Shown here piece after piece: positions 51,024 through 60,057 of a stretch of 64,000 nucleotides of DNA (position 1 is the first letter of the stretch; each line of letters begins with the position of its first letter). Source of the stretch: JAAYXS01 sp964550375 (GTDB lineage Bacteria > Planctomycetota > Phycisphaerae > UBA1845 > Fen-1342); NCBI GenBank assembly GCA_964550375.1, contig CAZJYX010000011.1:1-64000 (forward strand), given 5' to 3'. Made by a program: the position numbers and the translations under genes. The notes beneath the pieces are model-generated. The model searched no databases, had not been told where the DNA came from, and saw only the letters and a program-made list of their open reading frames with translations.

Positions 51024-52073
51024 ATGCGCGGTTTATCAGCGGTCCTGGCAGTTCTGAGCGTCATTCCGCCGGCCCCGGTTGAAGCGGGCGGCCAGAGTGC
51101 CAGCGAACTCACGATACGGTCGGCCGCCGTGGTTTCGGGCCAGACCGTGACCTTCACCGACGTGCTGTCGTTCACGCACGCCGAGCCGAGCCTGCAGACT
51201 GCGATCGAGCACGAAGTCCTGGTCGCGGATCTCCCGCCGGCCGGCACCACCGTCATCACTCACCAGCAGATCGAAGACCAACTTGGCCAGCTCGGCGTCA
51301 ACCTGGCCCGGGTGCTGCTGCGCGGCGCGGCGAGTTGCCGCGTCACCGTTGCCTCACCCGGCGACCAGCCGACGTCCGAGAGCCCCCATCGCCTGTTGCG
51401 GTCGCGCCCGGAGGCCGGCCGCAGCGCGGAAAAAACCCTGGCGGAAGTGCTCCGCACGCTCATCAGCGAGGACCTGGCCGGCCTCGGCGGTACGCCGGAA
51501 ATCGAGTTCGAGCGCGCCAGCCGGCCGTTGCTGGACCTCTCCACCCCCCGCTGGGAATTCTCCATTCAGCCGCGCGGACGCGAGAAGCTCGGCATGCGCG
51601 AGTTCCGCGTGGTGATCCGCCGCGACGGCGTCACCCATCGCACGGTGGACGTGTTCGCACGCGTGATGCTCTCCAAGCCCGTGCTGGTCGCCCGCCGCCC
51701 GCTCAACCTGGGCACTTCCGTGCAGCCCGACGACGTCGGCCTGGAGGCGCGCCTGTTCGAGCATGAGCACGAGGTCGGCTGCGACCGAATCGAGCAGGTG
51801 CTCGGCCAGCAGGTGAAGAACTTCGTGCCGGTCGGCCAGATGGTCCGGCCCGACGACCTCAAGCAAGTTGACTTGGTGCAGCGTTCGCGGCCCGTCGCGG
51901 TGGTCGGCGCCAGCCAGAGTGTGCAGGTGCGCATGACCGGCGTGGCGCTGGATTCAGGCCGCTACGGCGACCCCATCCGCGTGCGCGTGGGTGACACGCG
52001 CAAGAACCGGCGCGTCTTGCACGGCGTGGTCGCCGGCCTGGCCACGGTCCGCATTCAGGAGGAGTACCGGTGA
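51024..52073 (+). CDS. flgA: flagellar P-ring assembly chaperone FlgA
   Basis: This periplasmic chaperone assembles FlgI into the P-ring. A signal peptide (LSAVLAVLSVIPPAPVEAGG) is followed by an unusually long N-terminal region (349 residues overall, against about 220 in E. coli), then a C-terminal SAF/ChapFlgA domain. That domain has VLVARRPLNLGTSVQPDDV, QQVKNFVPVGQMVRPDDL and GRYGDPIRVRVGDTRKNR. The product stays in the periplasm. The stop overlaps the flgH start (GTGA). The order flgG-flgA-flgH-flgI supports the call. Confidence 0.88.
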   Translation: MRGLSAVLAVLSVIPPAPVEAGGQSASELTIRSAAVVSGQTVTFTDVLSFTHAEPSLQTAIEHEVLVADLPPAGTTVITHQQIEDQLGQLGVNLARVLLRGAASCRVTVASPGDQPTSESPHRLLRSRPEAGRSAEKTLAEVLRTLISEDLAGLGGTPEIEFERASRPLLDLSTPRWEFSIQPRGREKLGMREFRVVIRRDGVTHRTVDVFARVMLSKPVLVARRPLNLGTSVQPDDVGLEARLFEHEHEVGCDRIEQVLGQQVKNFVPVGQMVRPDDLKQVDLVQRSRPVAVVGASQSVQVRMTGVALDSGRYGDPIRVRVGDTRKNRRVLHGVVAGLATVRIQEEYR

Positions 52074-52864
52074 GAAGTCCGCCGCAGCGCGTCAGGTTTC
52101 TGGCCGCGTCCCTACTGGCGTTCTGGTCCGCCGTTAGCCTGGCCCAGAGCAACTCGTTGCTCGGCCGGTCGCCGCGTCCAACGCCGGAGGCGGACCCGGC
52201 TACTCCGCCGGTCGTTTCTCAGCCGGCCAGTCTCAGTCCGGGCGTAGCTGCGCGCCCGCCGACCGCCCCGCGCTCCGGCCAGCCGAACGAGCCGCCGCCC
52301 AACCCGGTGCTGCTGGCCGTCTCGCCGTTCGCGGTGGATGTGCCGGAGCCGCAGCGGATCGAGGTGCACAGCCTCGTGACGATCATCATCCGCGAGAACC
52401 GCACCAGTCTGACGGACGCCAAGCTCAAGTCGGAGAAGGAATGGGAGATCCAGGCCGAGCTGGCCAAGTGGCTGCGGCTTGACAAGCACGATCGGCTGGT
52501 GCCGCAGACCTTTGAGGCCCGCGGCAAGCCCGGCGTCGACTTCTCCTTCGAGAACCAGTACGAGGGCAAGGGCACCTACGATCGTAAGGACTCGCTCACG
52601 ACGCGCCTGACCGCGACCGTGATAGACGTCAAGCCCAACGGCAATCTCGTGCTCGAGGCACGCAAACGCATCAAGGTCGGCGACGAGGTGCTGGTGGCGA
52701 CGCTCACCGGTGAGTGCCGCGCCGAGGACGTGACCTCCGCCAACACCGTCCTGAGCACGCAGATCGCCGACCTCGAGATCGAAATGCCGGATATGGGCGC
52801 CGTCCGCGACGCCACTCGGCGTGGCTGGCTGATGCGTATGTTCGACCTGTTGCGACCGCTGTGA
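52070..52864 (+). CDS. flgH: flagellar L-ring protein FlgH
   Basis: This 264-residue protein forms the outer-membrane L-ring. The family motifs are RIEVHSLVTIIIRENRTSL, GKGTYDRKDSLTTRLTATVI, DVKPNGNLVLEARKRI, AEDVTSANTVLSTQIADLEI and the C-terminal RRGWLMRMFDLLRPL. A signal peptide (FLAASLLAFWSAVSLAQ) is present, but there is no lipobox cysteine. Canonical FlgH is a lipoprotein, so the anchoring must differ. A Pro-rich linker (residues 35-85) follows the leader. The start GTG overlaps flgA. Confidence 0.92.
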   Translation: MRSPPQRVRFLAASLLAFWSAVSLAQSNSLLGRSPRPTPEADPATPPVVSQPASLSPGVAARPPTAPRSGQPNEPPPNPVLLAVSPFAVDVPEPQRIEVHSLVTIIIRENRTSLTDAKLKSEKEWEIQAELAKWLRLDKHDRLVPQTFEARGKPGVDFSFENQYEGKGTYDRKDSLTTRLTATVIDVKPNGNLVLEARKRIKVGDEVLVATLTGECRAEDVTSANTVLSTQIADLEIEMPDMGAVRDATRRGWLMRMFDLLRPL

Positions 52865-52912
52865 GGTCGCCCGCCGATTGGCGGTAAGGCACTCTCCTGA
52901 GGATGTGAGTTC

Positions 52913-54043
52913 ATGCAAGGTCAGGCCCGCACGCACCAGATGTCACTGACGGCCGCGGTGCTCACGGCGCTGCTCGTTGCCGGGCCGGCTTCGGCCGGCA
53001 TCCGCGCCCAGGACGTCGCGCGCCTGCAAGGCCAGCGCACCAACAAGCTGATGGGTTACGGCCTGGTGGTCGGTTTGAACGGCACCGGCGACGGTGACAA
53101 GTACGCCGCAACCATGCGGGCCCTGGCCGCACTGCACACGCGCTACCACGCGCCGGTCCTGCACGGCGCCGACCTGTCCGGCAACGGCAGCGTGGCGATA
53201 GTCGCCGTCGAGGCCACCGTTCCAGAGTTCGGGGCGCGCGAGGGCGAGGCCCTGGACGTGGTGGTCTCCACCATCGGCCGGGCCAAGAGCCTGGCGGGCG
53301 GCCAGCTCCTCACGACGCCGCTGCAGTATGCCATGTTCGATGCCCGGGATGCCGCCACCCAGCAGATCTTCGCGCTGGCCGGCGGCCGGCTGGAACTGCC
53401 GGACATCGAGACGCCGACACGGGCCGTCATCCGCGCCGGCGCGACGCTTGAAGCGGACTTCTTCTACACCTTCATCGACGGGCAGTACATCACGCTGGTG
53501 CTGGACGACGCCCACGCCGGCTGGCCCTGGGCCCAGATGCTGGCCCGCGCCATCAACCATGCCGAGGGCGAGTTGGCGCCGCGCGGCGCCGATGGCGAGC
53601 AACGCGGCCGCCAGGTGGTCTTCACGGAAATCGCCATCGCGCTGGGCCCCAAGAACGTGCGCGTCCGCATACCCACGCCGGAGCTGGCCCGCCCGGCCGG
53701 CTTCATCAGCCGGGTCTTGCAGACCGAGCTCTTCATGCTGCCCGAACAGCAGGCCCGCGTCACGATCAACCGCACCACCAGAAACGTCTCGTTCACCGGC
53801 ACGGTGACCATCTCGCCGACCATCCTGCAGATTCCGGGCTTCGGCACGGTCTCCATCGGCGGCGCCGCGGACGGTCCGGACGCGGCCGCTGCGCCGGCTA
53901 CGCCGCAGGTCGACGGCGTGGATTTCCAGCAGCTCATGCAGACGCTGGCCGCCCTGCAAGTCACGCCCGACCAGATGATCACCGCCATCGAGCATCTGCA
54001 CCGCACCGGCACGCTGCATGCGCAGTTGCGCTACGAGGAGTGA
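52913..54043 (+). CDS. flgI: flagellar P-ring protein FlgI
   Basis: This 376-residue periplasmic protein forms the ring in the peptidoglycan layer. The signal peptide is followed by the FlgI signature GIRAQDVARLQGQRTNKLMG then YGLVVGLNGTGDGDK, and later VEATVPEFGAREGEALDVVV and ISPTILQIPGFG. The ATG at 52913 is preceded by CTGAGGATG about 7 nt upstream. The order flgA-flgH-flgI is common. Confidence 0.95.
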   Translation: MQGQARTHQMSLTAAVLTALLVAGPASAGIRAQDVARLQGQRTNKLMGYGLVVGLNGTGDGDKYAATMRALAALHTRYHAPVLHGADLSGNGSVAIVAVEATVPEFGAREGEALDVVVSTIGRAKSLAGGQLLTTPLQYAMFDARDAATQQIFALAGGRLELPDIETPTRAVIRAGATLEADFFYTFIDGQYITLVLDDAHAGWPWAQMLARAINHAEGELAPRGADGEQRGRQVVFTEIAIALGPKNVRVRIPTPELARPAGFISRVLQTELFMLPEQQARVTINRTTRNVSFTGTVTISPTILQIPGFGTVSIGGAADGPDAAAAPATPQVDGVDFQQLMQTLAALQVTPDQMITAIEHLHRTGTLHAQLRYEE

Positions 54044-54049
54044 CTCCGA

Positions 54050-54511
54050 ATGTCGAGCGCCGCCCTGTCCGCCGCGTCAGATTTCTCGGCCGCCCCGGCC
54101 CAACTGGACCGGCGCGCCGTGAATGCCTGGCAGCAGCTGGGCCGGACATTGGATCCGCACGATCCGGCGGTCGTACGCCACACCTGCGCACAGTTCGTTT
54201 CCGAGCTCTTCTTCAAGCCGTTGCTGGCGGAGCTGCGCGCCGGGTCGCTGGCCGCCCCCTTTGCCGACGGCGGCCAGACCGAGGCGATCTTCGGGCAGTT
54301 GCTCGACGAACGCATCGCCGACACCGTCGCCACGGCCCAGCGCGGCGGCCTGGTGGAACAACTGGTTCGCCACCTCGGCGGCGCTGCGCCCGCGCCGGCC
54401 GAGGCTGATGCGACGGTCGGCGCCCCGGACGACGGGCGCGCCGCCCAGGTTTCCTGGACCACCCGCTTACAGGCGCAAGCCGCGCCGGAGATGCGTACCG
54501 ATGAGCGTTGA
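54050..54511 (+). CDS. flgJ: FlgJ-type rod-assembly protein, N-terminal domain only
   Basis: This 153-residue protein corresponds to the rod-binding domain of FlgJ without the muramidase domain of enterobacterial FlgJ. Signature sequences are VVRHTCAQFVSELFFKPLLAE and QTEAIFGQLLDERIADTVA. Short, muramidase-free FlgJ proteins are usual outside gamma- and betaproteobacteria. It follows flgI directly and overlaps flgN by 11 nt. Confidence 0.88.
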   Translation: MSSAALSAASDFSAAPAQLDRRAVNAWQQLGRTLDPHDPAVVRHTCAQFVSELFFKPLLAELRAGSLAAPFADGGQTEAIFGQLLDERIADTVATAQRGGLVEQLVRHLGGAAPAPAEADATVGAPDDGRAAQVSWTTRLQAQAAPEMRTDER

Positions 54512-55064
54512 CGTTATTCCCTACCCCGCGCCCGCGGAACAGACCGGTTCGCCGCCCACGGCGGTGGCGGACGCGGCCCGCGACCTCTGCGAGCACGTGG
54601 CCGCGTTGCAGGCCCTCTTGAAGCAGTTTGTTGAACTCGCTGACCGCAAGCTGGCGGCCATGCGGGCCGGCCAGGCGGCCGGGCTGCAGGAATGTGCCGC
54701 GCGCGAGGACGAGTTGCTGGAGGAAGTCGAACGTGGCCACCGGCGGCGTCAGGCAGCTCTTGCGCGCCTCGCGCAGGCTTTGCGCGCCCCGCACCTGGCG
54801 CGGGCCCGGCTGTCCGAGATTCCGGAACATTTGCCCGAGCCGTGCGCCTCGGCTTTACGGGCCAGAAACGCGGCTTTGCAGCAGATTGCCGCAACTTTGC
54901 AGCAGAAAAATCGTCTGGCCGCACAAGTGGCACAACATCTGCAAATGCATCTCCGCGCGGTCTTCGCTGAGGTGGCGAAGGCCAATCAGGAGTCAGTCGT
55001 TTATGGACCGCAAGGGCAACATCGACACAGCATCGTGCGGTCCTGTCTGGATGCGATGGGGTAA
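54501..55064 (+). CDS. flgN: FlgN-like flagellar chaperone
   Basis: This 187-residue helical protein has a coiled-coil core (LCEHVAALQALLKQFVELA, EDELLEEVERGHRRRQAAL, ALQQIAATLQQKNRLAAQVA) and a polar tail ending in YGPQGQHRH, like FlgN, the type III chaperone for FlgK and FlgL. The ATG at 54501 overlaps the flgJ stop. It precedes flgK and flgL, which fits the role. A frame that starts at 54123 is the same frame reading back through flgJ and is not the real start. Confidence 0.82.
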   Translation: MSVDVIPYPAPAEQTGSPPTAVADAARDLCEHVAALQALLKQFVELADRKLAAMRAGQAAGLQECAAREDELLEEVERGHRRRQAALARLAQALRAPHLARARLSEIPEHLPEPCASALRARNAALQQIAATLQQKNRLAAQVAQHLQMHLRAVFAEVAKANQESVVYGPQGQHRHSIVRSCLDAMG

Positions 55065-55067
55065 GCC

Positions 55068-56771
55068 GTGGCACTGCTAGGCGCTTCATTCCAAATCGGT
55101 CGCAGCGCGCTGGCCGCCTATCAGTCGGCTATCGCGATTACCGGCCAGAACATCGCCAACGTAGGCAACCCCAACTACACGCGTTTGACCGGTCGGCTCA
55201 GCACGCTCGAAGGCGGGCTGGCCGGCGGGATTGCCGCCGGCGGCGGCGTCACGCTGTCCGCGCTCCAACGCCACATCGACGAGGCCCTCGAGACTCGCCT
55301 GCGCATGTCACTGGGCAGTCGCGCCGCGGCCGAGTCCACCTATGGCTCGCTCAGCCAGGTCGAAGCGCTCTACAACGAGTTGACCGAGTACGACCTCTCA
55401 ACCCAGTTAGCCAACTTCTTCAACACCTTCGCCGACCTGCAGAACAACCCCGAGGAGTTGACCAGCCGGCACCTGGTCTTGTCCGAGGCCGACAGCGTCA
55501 TTCGCACGCTGCGGCGTCAGCGCAGCGCCCTGCTGAACCAGGCCGTCGACCTGAACTCAGCCGTCGAGCAGAGCGTTTCGCGCGCCAACGCGCTTGCCCA
55601 GGAGATTGCGGACCTTAACCAGCTCGTCGTAACCCAGGAAGCCCGTGGCTCAGGCTATAGCGCGCCGCTGCGCGACCGCCGCGACGCCCTGCTGCGCGAG
55701 CTGGGCGAGCTGATGGACATCCAGGTCCGCGAACGGGACAACGGCGCGATCAACGTCTACATCGGCGGCGAACCGCTGGTCGAATTCAATCGCTCGCGCG
55801 GCCTGGTCGTGGAGCGTGAGCTCGAGCAAGGCCTGGAACTGGCCTCCGTGCACTTCGGGGACAACCACGGCACCGTGCTGATTCGCGACGGCCGGCTGGC
55901 CGCACAGCTTACGGCCCGTGACGAGCACCTGCTCGGGCAGGTCCAGGCCCTGGACCAGCTTGCGCGGGGGCTGATCTACGAGGTCAACCGCGTACACTCG
56001 ACCGGCCGCGGCCTGGTCGGCTACACCAGCCTGACCAGTAACTACGCGGTTGCCGATACGAACGCGGCCCTGAACAGCACGCAGGCCGGCCTGCCCTTCC
56101 CGCTGCAGAACGGCTCGTTCATCGTGCACGTGCGCGATCAGGACAGCGGCCAGACCACGACCCGCCTGATCAAGATCGATCTGGACGGCGTCGGCGGCGA
56201 CACGACCCTTGCCGCGCTGGCGGCCCAGCTCGACGGCGTGCCGAACCTCACCGCCGGCATCACCAGCGACAACCGCCTTGAGTTGACGGCGGCGGAAGGC
56301 TTTGAGATCTCCTTCAGCGAGGACAGCTCGGGGGCCCTGGCCGCGCTCGGCCTGGCCACCCTGCTGGACGGCACCAACGCGGCGAACATCGACATCACCG
56401 CCGCCGTGCGCTCCGACGTGCGCCTGCTGGCCGCGTCGCTCGGCGGCCTGAGTGCCGACGGCGACAACGCCGGCCGGCTGATGACCGTGCGACAGGCCAG
56501 CAGCACGCTGCTCGGCAACCAGAGTGTGGAAGACTTCCAGGCGGCCATGGTGAACCGGCTCGCCGTGCAGACTTCGGCGGCCCTGAACACCTATGAGGCC
56601 TCTGACGCCGTCTACAGCAGCTTGATGGCGCAACGTGAGGCCGTCAGTGGTGTGAGTCTCGACGAGGAGGCGGTCAATCTCTCCCGCTTCGAGACGGCGT
56701 ACAACGCGGCCGCCCGCTATTTCACCGTTTTGGACAACATGGCAAATGAGGTGCTCAGGCTGGTGAGTTAA
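55068..56771 (+). CDS. flgK: flagellar hook-associated protein 1 (FlgK)
   Basis: This 567-residue protein is the first hook-filament junction protein. The N-terminus is SFQIGRSALAAYQSAIAITG followed by QNIANVGNPNYTR. The FlgK block LANFFNTFADLQNNPEELTS is at about 115-140. The C-terminus, VSGVSLDEEAVNLSRFETA then YNAAARYFTVLDNMANEVL, is the terminal rod-like helix. The start is GTG, 3 nt after the flgN stop. Confidence 0.95.
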   Translation: MALLGASFQIGRSALAAYQSAIAITGQNIANVGNPNYTRLTGRLSTLEGGLAGGIAAGGGVTLSALQRHIDEALETRLRMSLGSRAAAESTYGSLSQVEALYNELTEYDLSTQLANFFNTFADLQNNPEELTSRHLVLSEADSVIRTLRRQRSALLNQAVDLNSAVEQSVSRANALAQEIADLNQLVVTQEARGSGYSAPLRDRRDALLRELGELMDIQVRERDNGAINVYIGGEPLVEFNRSRGLVVERELEQGLELASVHFGDNHGTVLIRDGRLAAQLTARDEHLLGQVQALDQLARGLIYEVNRVHSTGRGLVGYTSLTSNYAVADTNAALNSTQAGLPFPLQNGSFIVHVRDQDSGQTTTRLIKIDLDGVGGDTTLAALAAQLDGVPNLTAGITSDNRLELTAAEGFEISFSEDSSGALAALGLATLLDGTNAANIDITAAVRSDVRLLAASLGGLSADGDNAGRLMTVRQASSTLLGNQSVEDFQAAMVNRLAVQTSAALNTYEASDAVYSSLMAQREAVSGVSLDEEAVNLSRFETAYNAAARYFTVLDNMANEVLRLVS

Positions 56772-56912
56772 TCGCCCAGAATCAGGCAGAACCATGAAAC
56801 CACGGATGGACCACGCATGGCATGTTCGCGCGAAGCGGTCACACGACCGACGCGGTTGGCCGTGCGCGCTCCGGCCCCACAACCCCCGGCGACCGGCTGA
56901 GGTGAATGAGCC

Positions 56913-58829
56913 ATGGCGATCATCCCTGTAAACCTGGCCCGCGTGAGCCAGAACCTGCGAGCTTTCCAGCTCCTGGAAAGCGTCCGCAGCAACACCGCGG
57001 GTCTGTACCGCGAGCAGAATCGCGTCGCCACCGGGCTGAGATTCAACCGCCCCAGCGAAGACCCCCTGGGCGCTGCCGCCGCCAATGCCATCCAGCGCCG
57101 CCTCGAAATCGCCAATCAGCTTGAACGTAACCTGCTACGCGTCAACACCACGCTGGCCCAAAGCGAGACGGCTGTCATGGACGCCATGCAGCTGCTCATG
57201 AGCGTGCAGACGCTCGCGCTCGAGACCGCCAGCGACACCAGCTCGCCCGATGAGCGCTCTTCGCTGGCCACCGTCGTTGACAGCGTACTGGACCAACTGA
57301 TCGCCGTCGGCAACCGCACTTACCTGGGCTCGTATCTGTTCGGCGGTCTGGCTGGTGGCAGCCTGCCGTTCGAACTGACCGGTGACGGGGTGCTTTACCA
57401 CGGCGGCACCGGCCGGGCCACGTCCATCGTCGACACCGATTTGTCTCAGGACTTCTACACCGTCTCGGGGGCCGAGTTCTTCGAGGCCCTCTCGGGCACG
57501 GTCCCTGGCATCGTCGATCTCAACCCGATCCTGACCAGCGATACCCGCATCAGCGAGCTGCGCGGTACTACCGGCCGCGGCGTCAGCCTGGGCCGGATCC
57601 TCGTCAGCGATGGGGTGCAGGAGGTGCAGATCGACCTGAGCGGGGCCGACACGGTCGGGGACCTGGTCAGCCTGCTTAACGCGCAGTTGCCGGGTGGGCT
57701 GCAGGCCACGCTCAGCGATACCGGCATCACCATCGGGACCGGGCTGGGCGTTCCCACCCAGATTACGATTCGCGACGTGGCCGGGGGGCATACGGCCCGC
57801 GACCTGGGCCTGACCGCCGACGGTCTGGCGGTTTCCGTGGGCGGGGCGGACCTCGATCCACGGCTGACGCTGCGGACGCAGTTAGCGGACCTTAACGGCG
57901 GGGCCGGGCTTCCGCTGGCCAACGGCCTGACGGTCACCAACGGCTCCCGCTCGGTCACGCTGGACTTCACCGGCGCCGAGACGCTTGAAGACCTTCTCAA
58001 TGTCTTCAACCACGCGGACGTCGGCGTCTGGGCGCGCCTGGCGGATGACGGCAACTCCATCGAGGTGGTCAGTCGCCTCGCCGGCAGCGACCTGCGCATC
58101 TCTGAAAGCGGCGGCACGCTGGCCGGCGCCCTGGGCGTCCGCACGCTCAGCGGCGCGACGCGCCTGGCGGACCTCAATGACGGGCGCGGCGTGGATACCG
58201 TTGATGGGGCCGACCTGCGCATCACGACGGCCGACGGCACGGTTATCGAAGTTGACCTGGATGGCGCCCGCACGCTGCAGGACGTCGTGGATTTGTTGAA
58301 CGCGGCGGGGGGCGGGGCCATTACGGTCGGGCTGGTGTCCCAGGGCAACGGCCTGCAGATCACGGATAACACTGGCGGGCCCGGCACGCTCAGCGTCGAG
58401 CGGGCGAATCTATCGCCCGCCATTGACGGGCTCGGTCTGAACACCACCGCGACCGGCGGCACGCTCGTCGGCGCGGATGTTAACCCGGTACGCACCGACA
58501 GCGCCTTCACGGCCCTGGTCGAGTTGCGGGACGCCTTGCGGGCGGATGATCGCGCCCGCATCAGTTCCGCCGGCCAGCGGCTGGATGACGCCCTGGCGCG
58601 CATGCAGGAGGTTCAAGGACGCCTGGCGTCCCGTACCAAGGCCATGGAGGAGCGCAGTGCCTTGCTGGAGAGCGAGGTTACTTCGGCCCGCATGCTGCTC
58701 AGCGACGTGCAGGATGCTGATCTGGCCGAGGTGATCGTGCGCTTCCAGCAGATGGAGATCGCGCTGCAGGCCAACATGGCCACGGCCGCACGGGTCATGA
58801 ACCTCTCGCTCATGGACTATCTGCGCTAG
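56913..58829 (+). CDS. flgL: flagellar hook-associated protein 3 (FlgL), enlarged with three IN-motif repeats
   Basis: This is the second hook-filament junction protein. The ends match FlgL/flagellin: VATGLRFNRPSEDPLGAAAAN and VLDQLIAVGNRTYLGSYLFGG at the N-terminal side, and the helix DVQDADLAEVIVRFQQMEIA with LQANMATAARVMNLSLMDYL at the end. At 638 residues it is about twice E. coli FlgL. The extra part holds three tandem units (about residues 211-295, 319-395 and 415-490) with a shared 'L-x-G-A-x-T-x-x-D-x-x-x-L-L/F-N' core (for example VDLDGARTLQDVVDLLNAA), resembling the flagellin hook IN motif. The ATG follows GGCTGAGGTGA. Confidence 0.92.
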   Translation: MAIIPVNLARVSQNLRAFQLLESVRSNTAGLYREQNRVATGLRFNRPSEDPLGAAAANAIQRRLEIANQLERNLLRVNTTLAQSETAVMDAMQLLMSVQTLALETASDTSSPDERSSLATVVDSVLDQLIAVGNRTYLGSYLFGGLAGGSLPFELTGDGVLYHGGTGRATSIVDTDLSQDFYTVSGAEFFEALSGTVPGIVDLNPILTSDTRISELRGTTGRGVSLGRILVSDGVQEVQIDLSGADTVGDLVSLLNAQLPGGLQATLSDTGITIGTGLGVPTQITIRDVAGGHTARDLGLTADGLAVSVGGADLDPRLTLRTQLADLNGGAGLPLANGLTVTNGSRSVTLDFTGAETLEDLLNVFNHADVGVWARLADDGNSIEVVSRLAGSDLRISESGGTLAGALGVRTLSGATRLADLNDGRGVDTVDGADLRITTADGTVIEVDLDGARTLQDVVDLLNAAGGGAITVGLVSQGNGLQITDNTGGPGTLSVERANLSPAIDGLGLNTTATGGTLVGADVNPVRTDSAFTALVELRDALRADDRARISSAGQRLDDALARMQEVQGRLASRTKAMEERSALLESEVTSARMLLSDVQDADLAEVIVRFQQMEIALQANMATAARVMNLSLMDYLR

Positions 58830-58884
58830 ATGCCGTCGTGGACGGCGCCCGGCGTGTGGAGGTCGGATGGAAGTGTGAGACAGC

Positions 58885-58921
58885 GGTTGCGGCGGGAAAT
58901 GGAGGCTCGGCCTCCGCAACC
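58885..58921 (+). promoter_or_regulatory. stem-loop in the fliW leader
   Basis: GGTTGCGG (58885-58892) can pair with CCGCAACC (58914-58921) around an inner GGAGGC/GCCTCC hairpin, in the 228-nt space between flgL and fliW. The loop region contains GGA triplets, the core of CsrA binding sites. A regulatory role is speculative. Confidence 0.3.
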
Positions 58922-59057
58922 ACCGGTTGATCCGCCGGTCGCGGATCGAGTCGCAGGATGCGACCCCGTTCAGCAACGGCACAGGTGCATTCCGGCCAAC
59001 GGCGGCCGGGCCGCGTGCTGGACCAACCGGAGTGGCATGAGCCTTGGGAGCAACAGG

Positions 59058-59510
59058 ATGCTCATCAATACGACGCGGTTTGGACCGTTGGAAGTGGATG
59101 GCGAACGAATCATCTCCTTCAAGGACGGGCTGCTGGGATTCCCGGAGCACCGCCGCTACGCGCTGATTCAGACCTCGCCCGACCCCGTCTTCTTCTGGCT
59201 GCAGTCGGTCGATGACCCGCAACTGGCCTTCGTGGTCTGCGACCCGTTGGCCTTCGTGCCGGACTACCAGGTGCCGGTGCGACGCGATGACCTCGAACGG
59301 CTGCAACTGCGCGACCTGGGTGACTGCCAGGTCCTGGTGATCGTGAACAAGGTGGACGGCCACCTGACTGCCAATCTGCTCGGGCCGCTGGTTATCGGAG
59401 CCCAATCGCTGCTCGGCCGGCAGTTCGTGCAGTCGGACAAGCGCTACGGCACGCGCCATGTGCTGGTGCCGCTTGAGCAGCAGCAGCCGGCCGTTGCCCG
59501 GATCGCCTAG
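59058..59510 (+). CDS. fliW: flagellar assembly factor FliW
   Basis: This 150-residue cytoplasmic protein binds CsrA and free flagellin and so couples flagellin translation to export (known from Bacillus). Family motifs are TTRFGPLEVDGERIISFKDG followed by LLGFPEHRRYALI, FFWLQSVDDPQLAFVVCDP, and VIVNKVDGHLTANLLGPLVI with the C-terminal DKRYGTRHVL. I chose the ATG at 59058, with GGGAG 7 nt upstream. The long upstream extension of the frame is non-conserved. It lies directly ahead of csrA and flagellin, the typical arrangement. Confidence 0.94.
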   Translation: MLINTTRFGPLEVDGERIISFKDGLLGFPEHRRYALIQTSPDPVFFWLQSVDDPQLAFVVCDPLAFVPDYQVPVRRDDLERLQLRDLGDCQVLVIVNKVDGHLTANLLGPLVIGAQSLLGRQFVQSDKRYGTRHVLVPLEQQQPAVARIA

Positions 59511-59527
59511 GACCAGCGGTAAAGGAG

Positions 59528-59557
59528 TGGTGTTGTGTACGCAACGTCGGCTATAAT
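59528..59557 (+). promoter_or_regulatory. candidate promoter for csrA
   Basis: A perfect TATAAT (59552-59557) lies in the fliW-csrA spacer, but the -35 region is weak (TGGTGT, 59528-59533, 18-nt spacing). It would give a leader of about 160 nt with several GGA triplets, including the ribosome binding site. Confidence 0.35.
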
Positions 59558-59724
59558 GGCGCCGCGGGCACTCGTGCGACCTGGTGGGTCGGCGAGGCAG
59601 CCGGTCCGCTCGGAAGCTGTCCGAGTCGCCGACGGGACGTCCAACACGTGTCGGATGCGCTCCGGCCTGTCGGGCGCATTCGTGGACCAACCAAGCATCG
59701 GCACTATCCAGGAAGGAGCCGCGG

Positions 59725-59970
59725 ATGTTGGTGCTCTCAAGACAGCGAGACGAATCGATCATCATCGGCGACAACGTCCAGGTGACGGTCGTCGATATTC
59801 GGGGGGACAAGGTGCGATTGGGCATCGTGGCCCCCACCGAAATAACCGTGCATCGCAAGGAAGTCTACGACGCGATTCAGCGCGAAAACTGTCGGGCCGC
59901 CAGTGCCTCCTCGGACTTGGCCGCCCTGACGCCACCACCTACCGGCGACAACGGCCACACGAGCCGCTAG
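59725..59970 (+). CDS. csrA: carbon storage regulator CsrA (RsmA)
   Basis: This small RNA-binding post-transcriptional regulator has 81 residues: LVLSRQRDESIIIGDNVQVT, then VVDIRGDKVRLGIVAP and TEITVHRKEVYDAI, which cover the beta-strands and the RNA-binding surface. The C-terminal 20 residues after the conserved core are poorly conserved (Ala/Ser/Pro-rich). AAGGAG lies 6-7 nt before the ATG at 59725. It sits between fliW and flagellin, so it is probably the translational repressor of flagellin, antagonised by FliW (known in Bacillus and Campylobacter). Confidence 0.95.
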   Translation: MLVLSRQRDESIIIGDNVQVTVVDIRGDKVRLGIVAPTEITVHRKEVYDAIQRENCRAASASSDLAALTPPPTGDNGHTSR

Positions 59971-60057
59971 GCGCCGTTTCACTATCTCCTCACTTCCCTA
60001 GCTACAACGTAGATACGCCTGAACCCATAGCCACGACCCAATCAAGGAGGATGGCCA

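Noticed and set aside
56772..56912. Possible sigma-54 site ahead of flgL (TGGCATG at about 56818)
   Set aside because: The GG to GC distance is 9, not 10, and the -12 box does not match.
59971..60057. Possible sigma-28 promoter directly ahead of flagellin 1
   Set aside because: I found no TAAA/GCCGATAA-type pair with suitable spacing; only a strong ribosome binding site is visible, so read-through from the csrA side is more likely.
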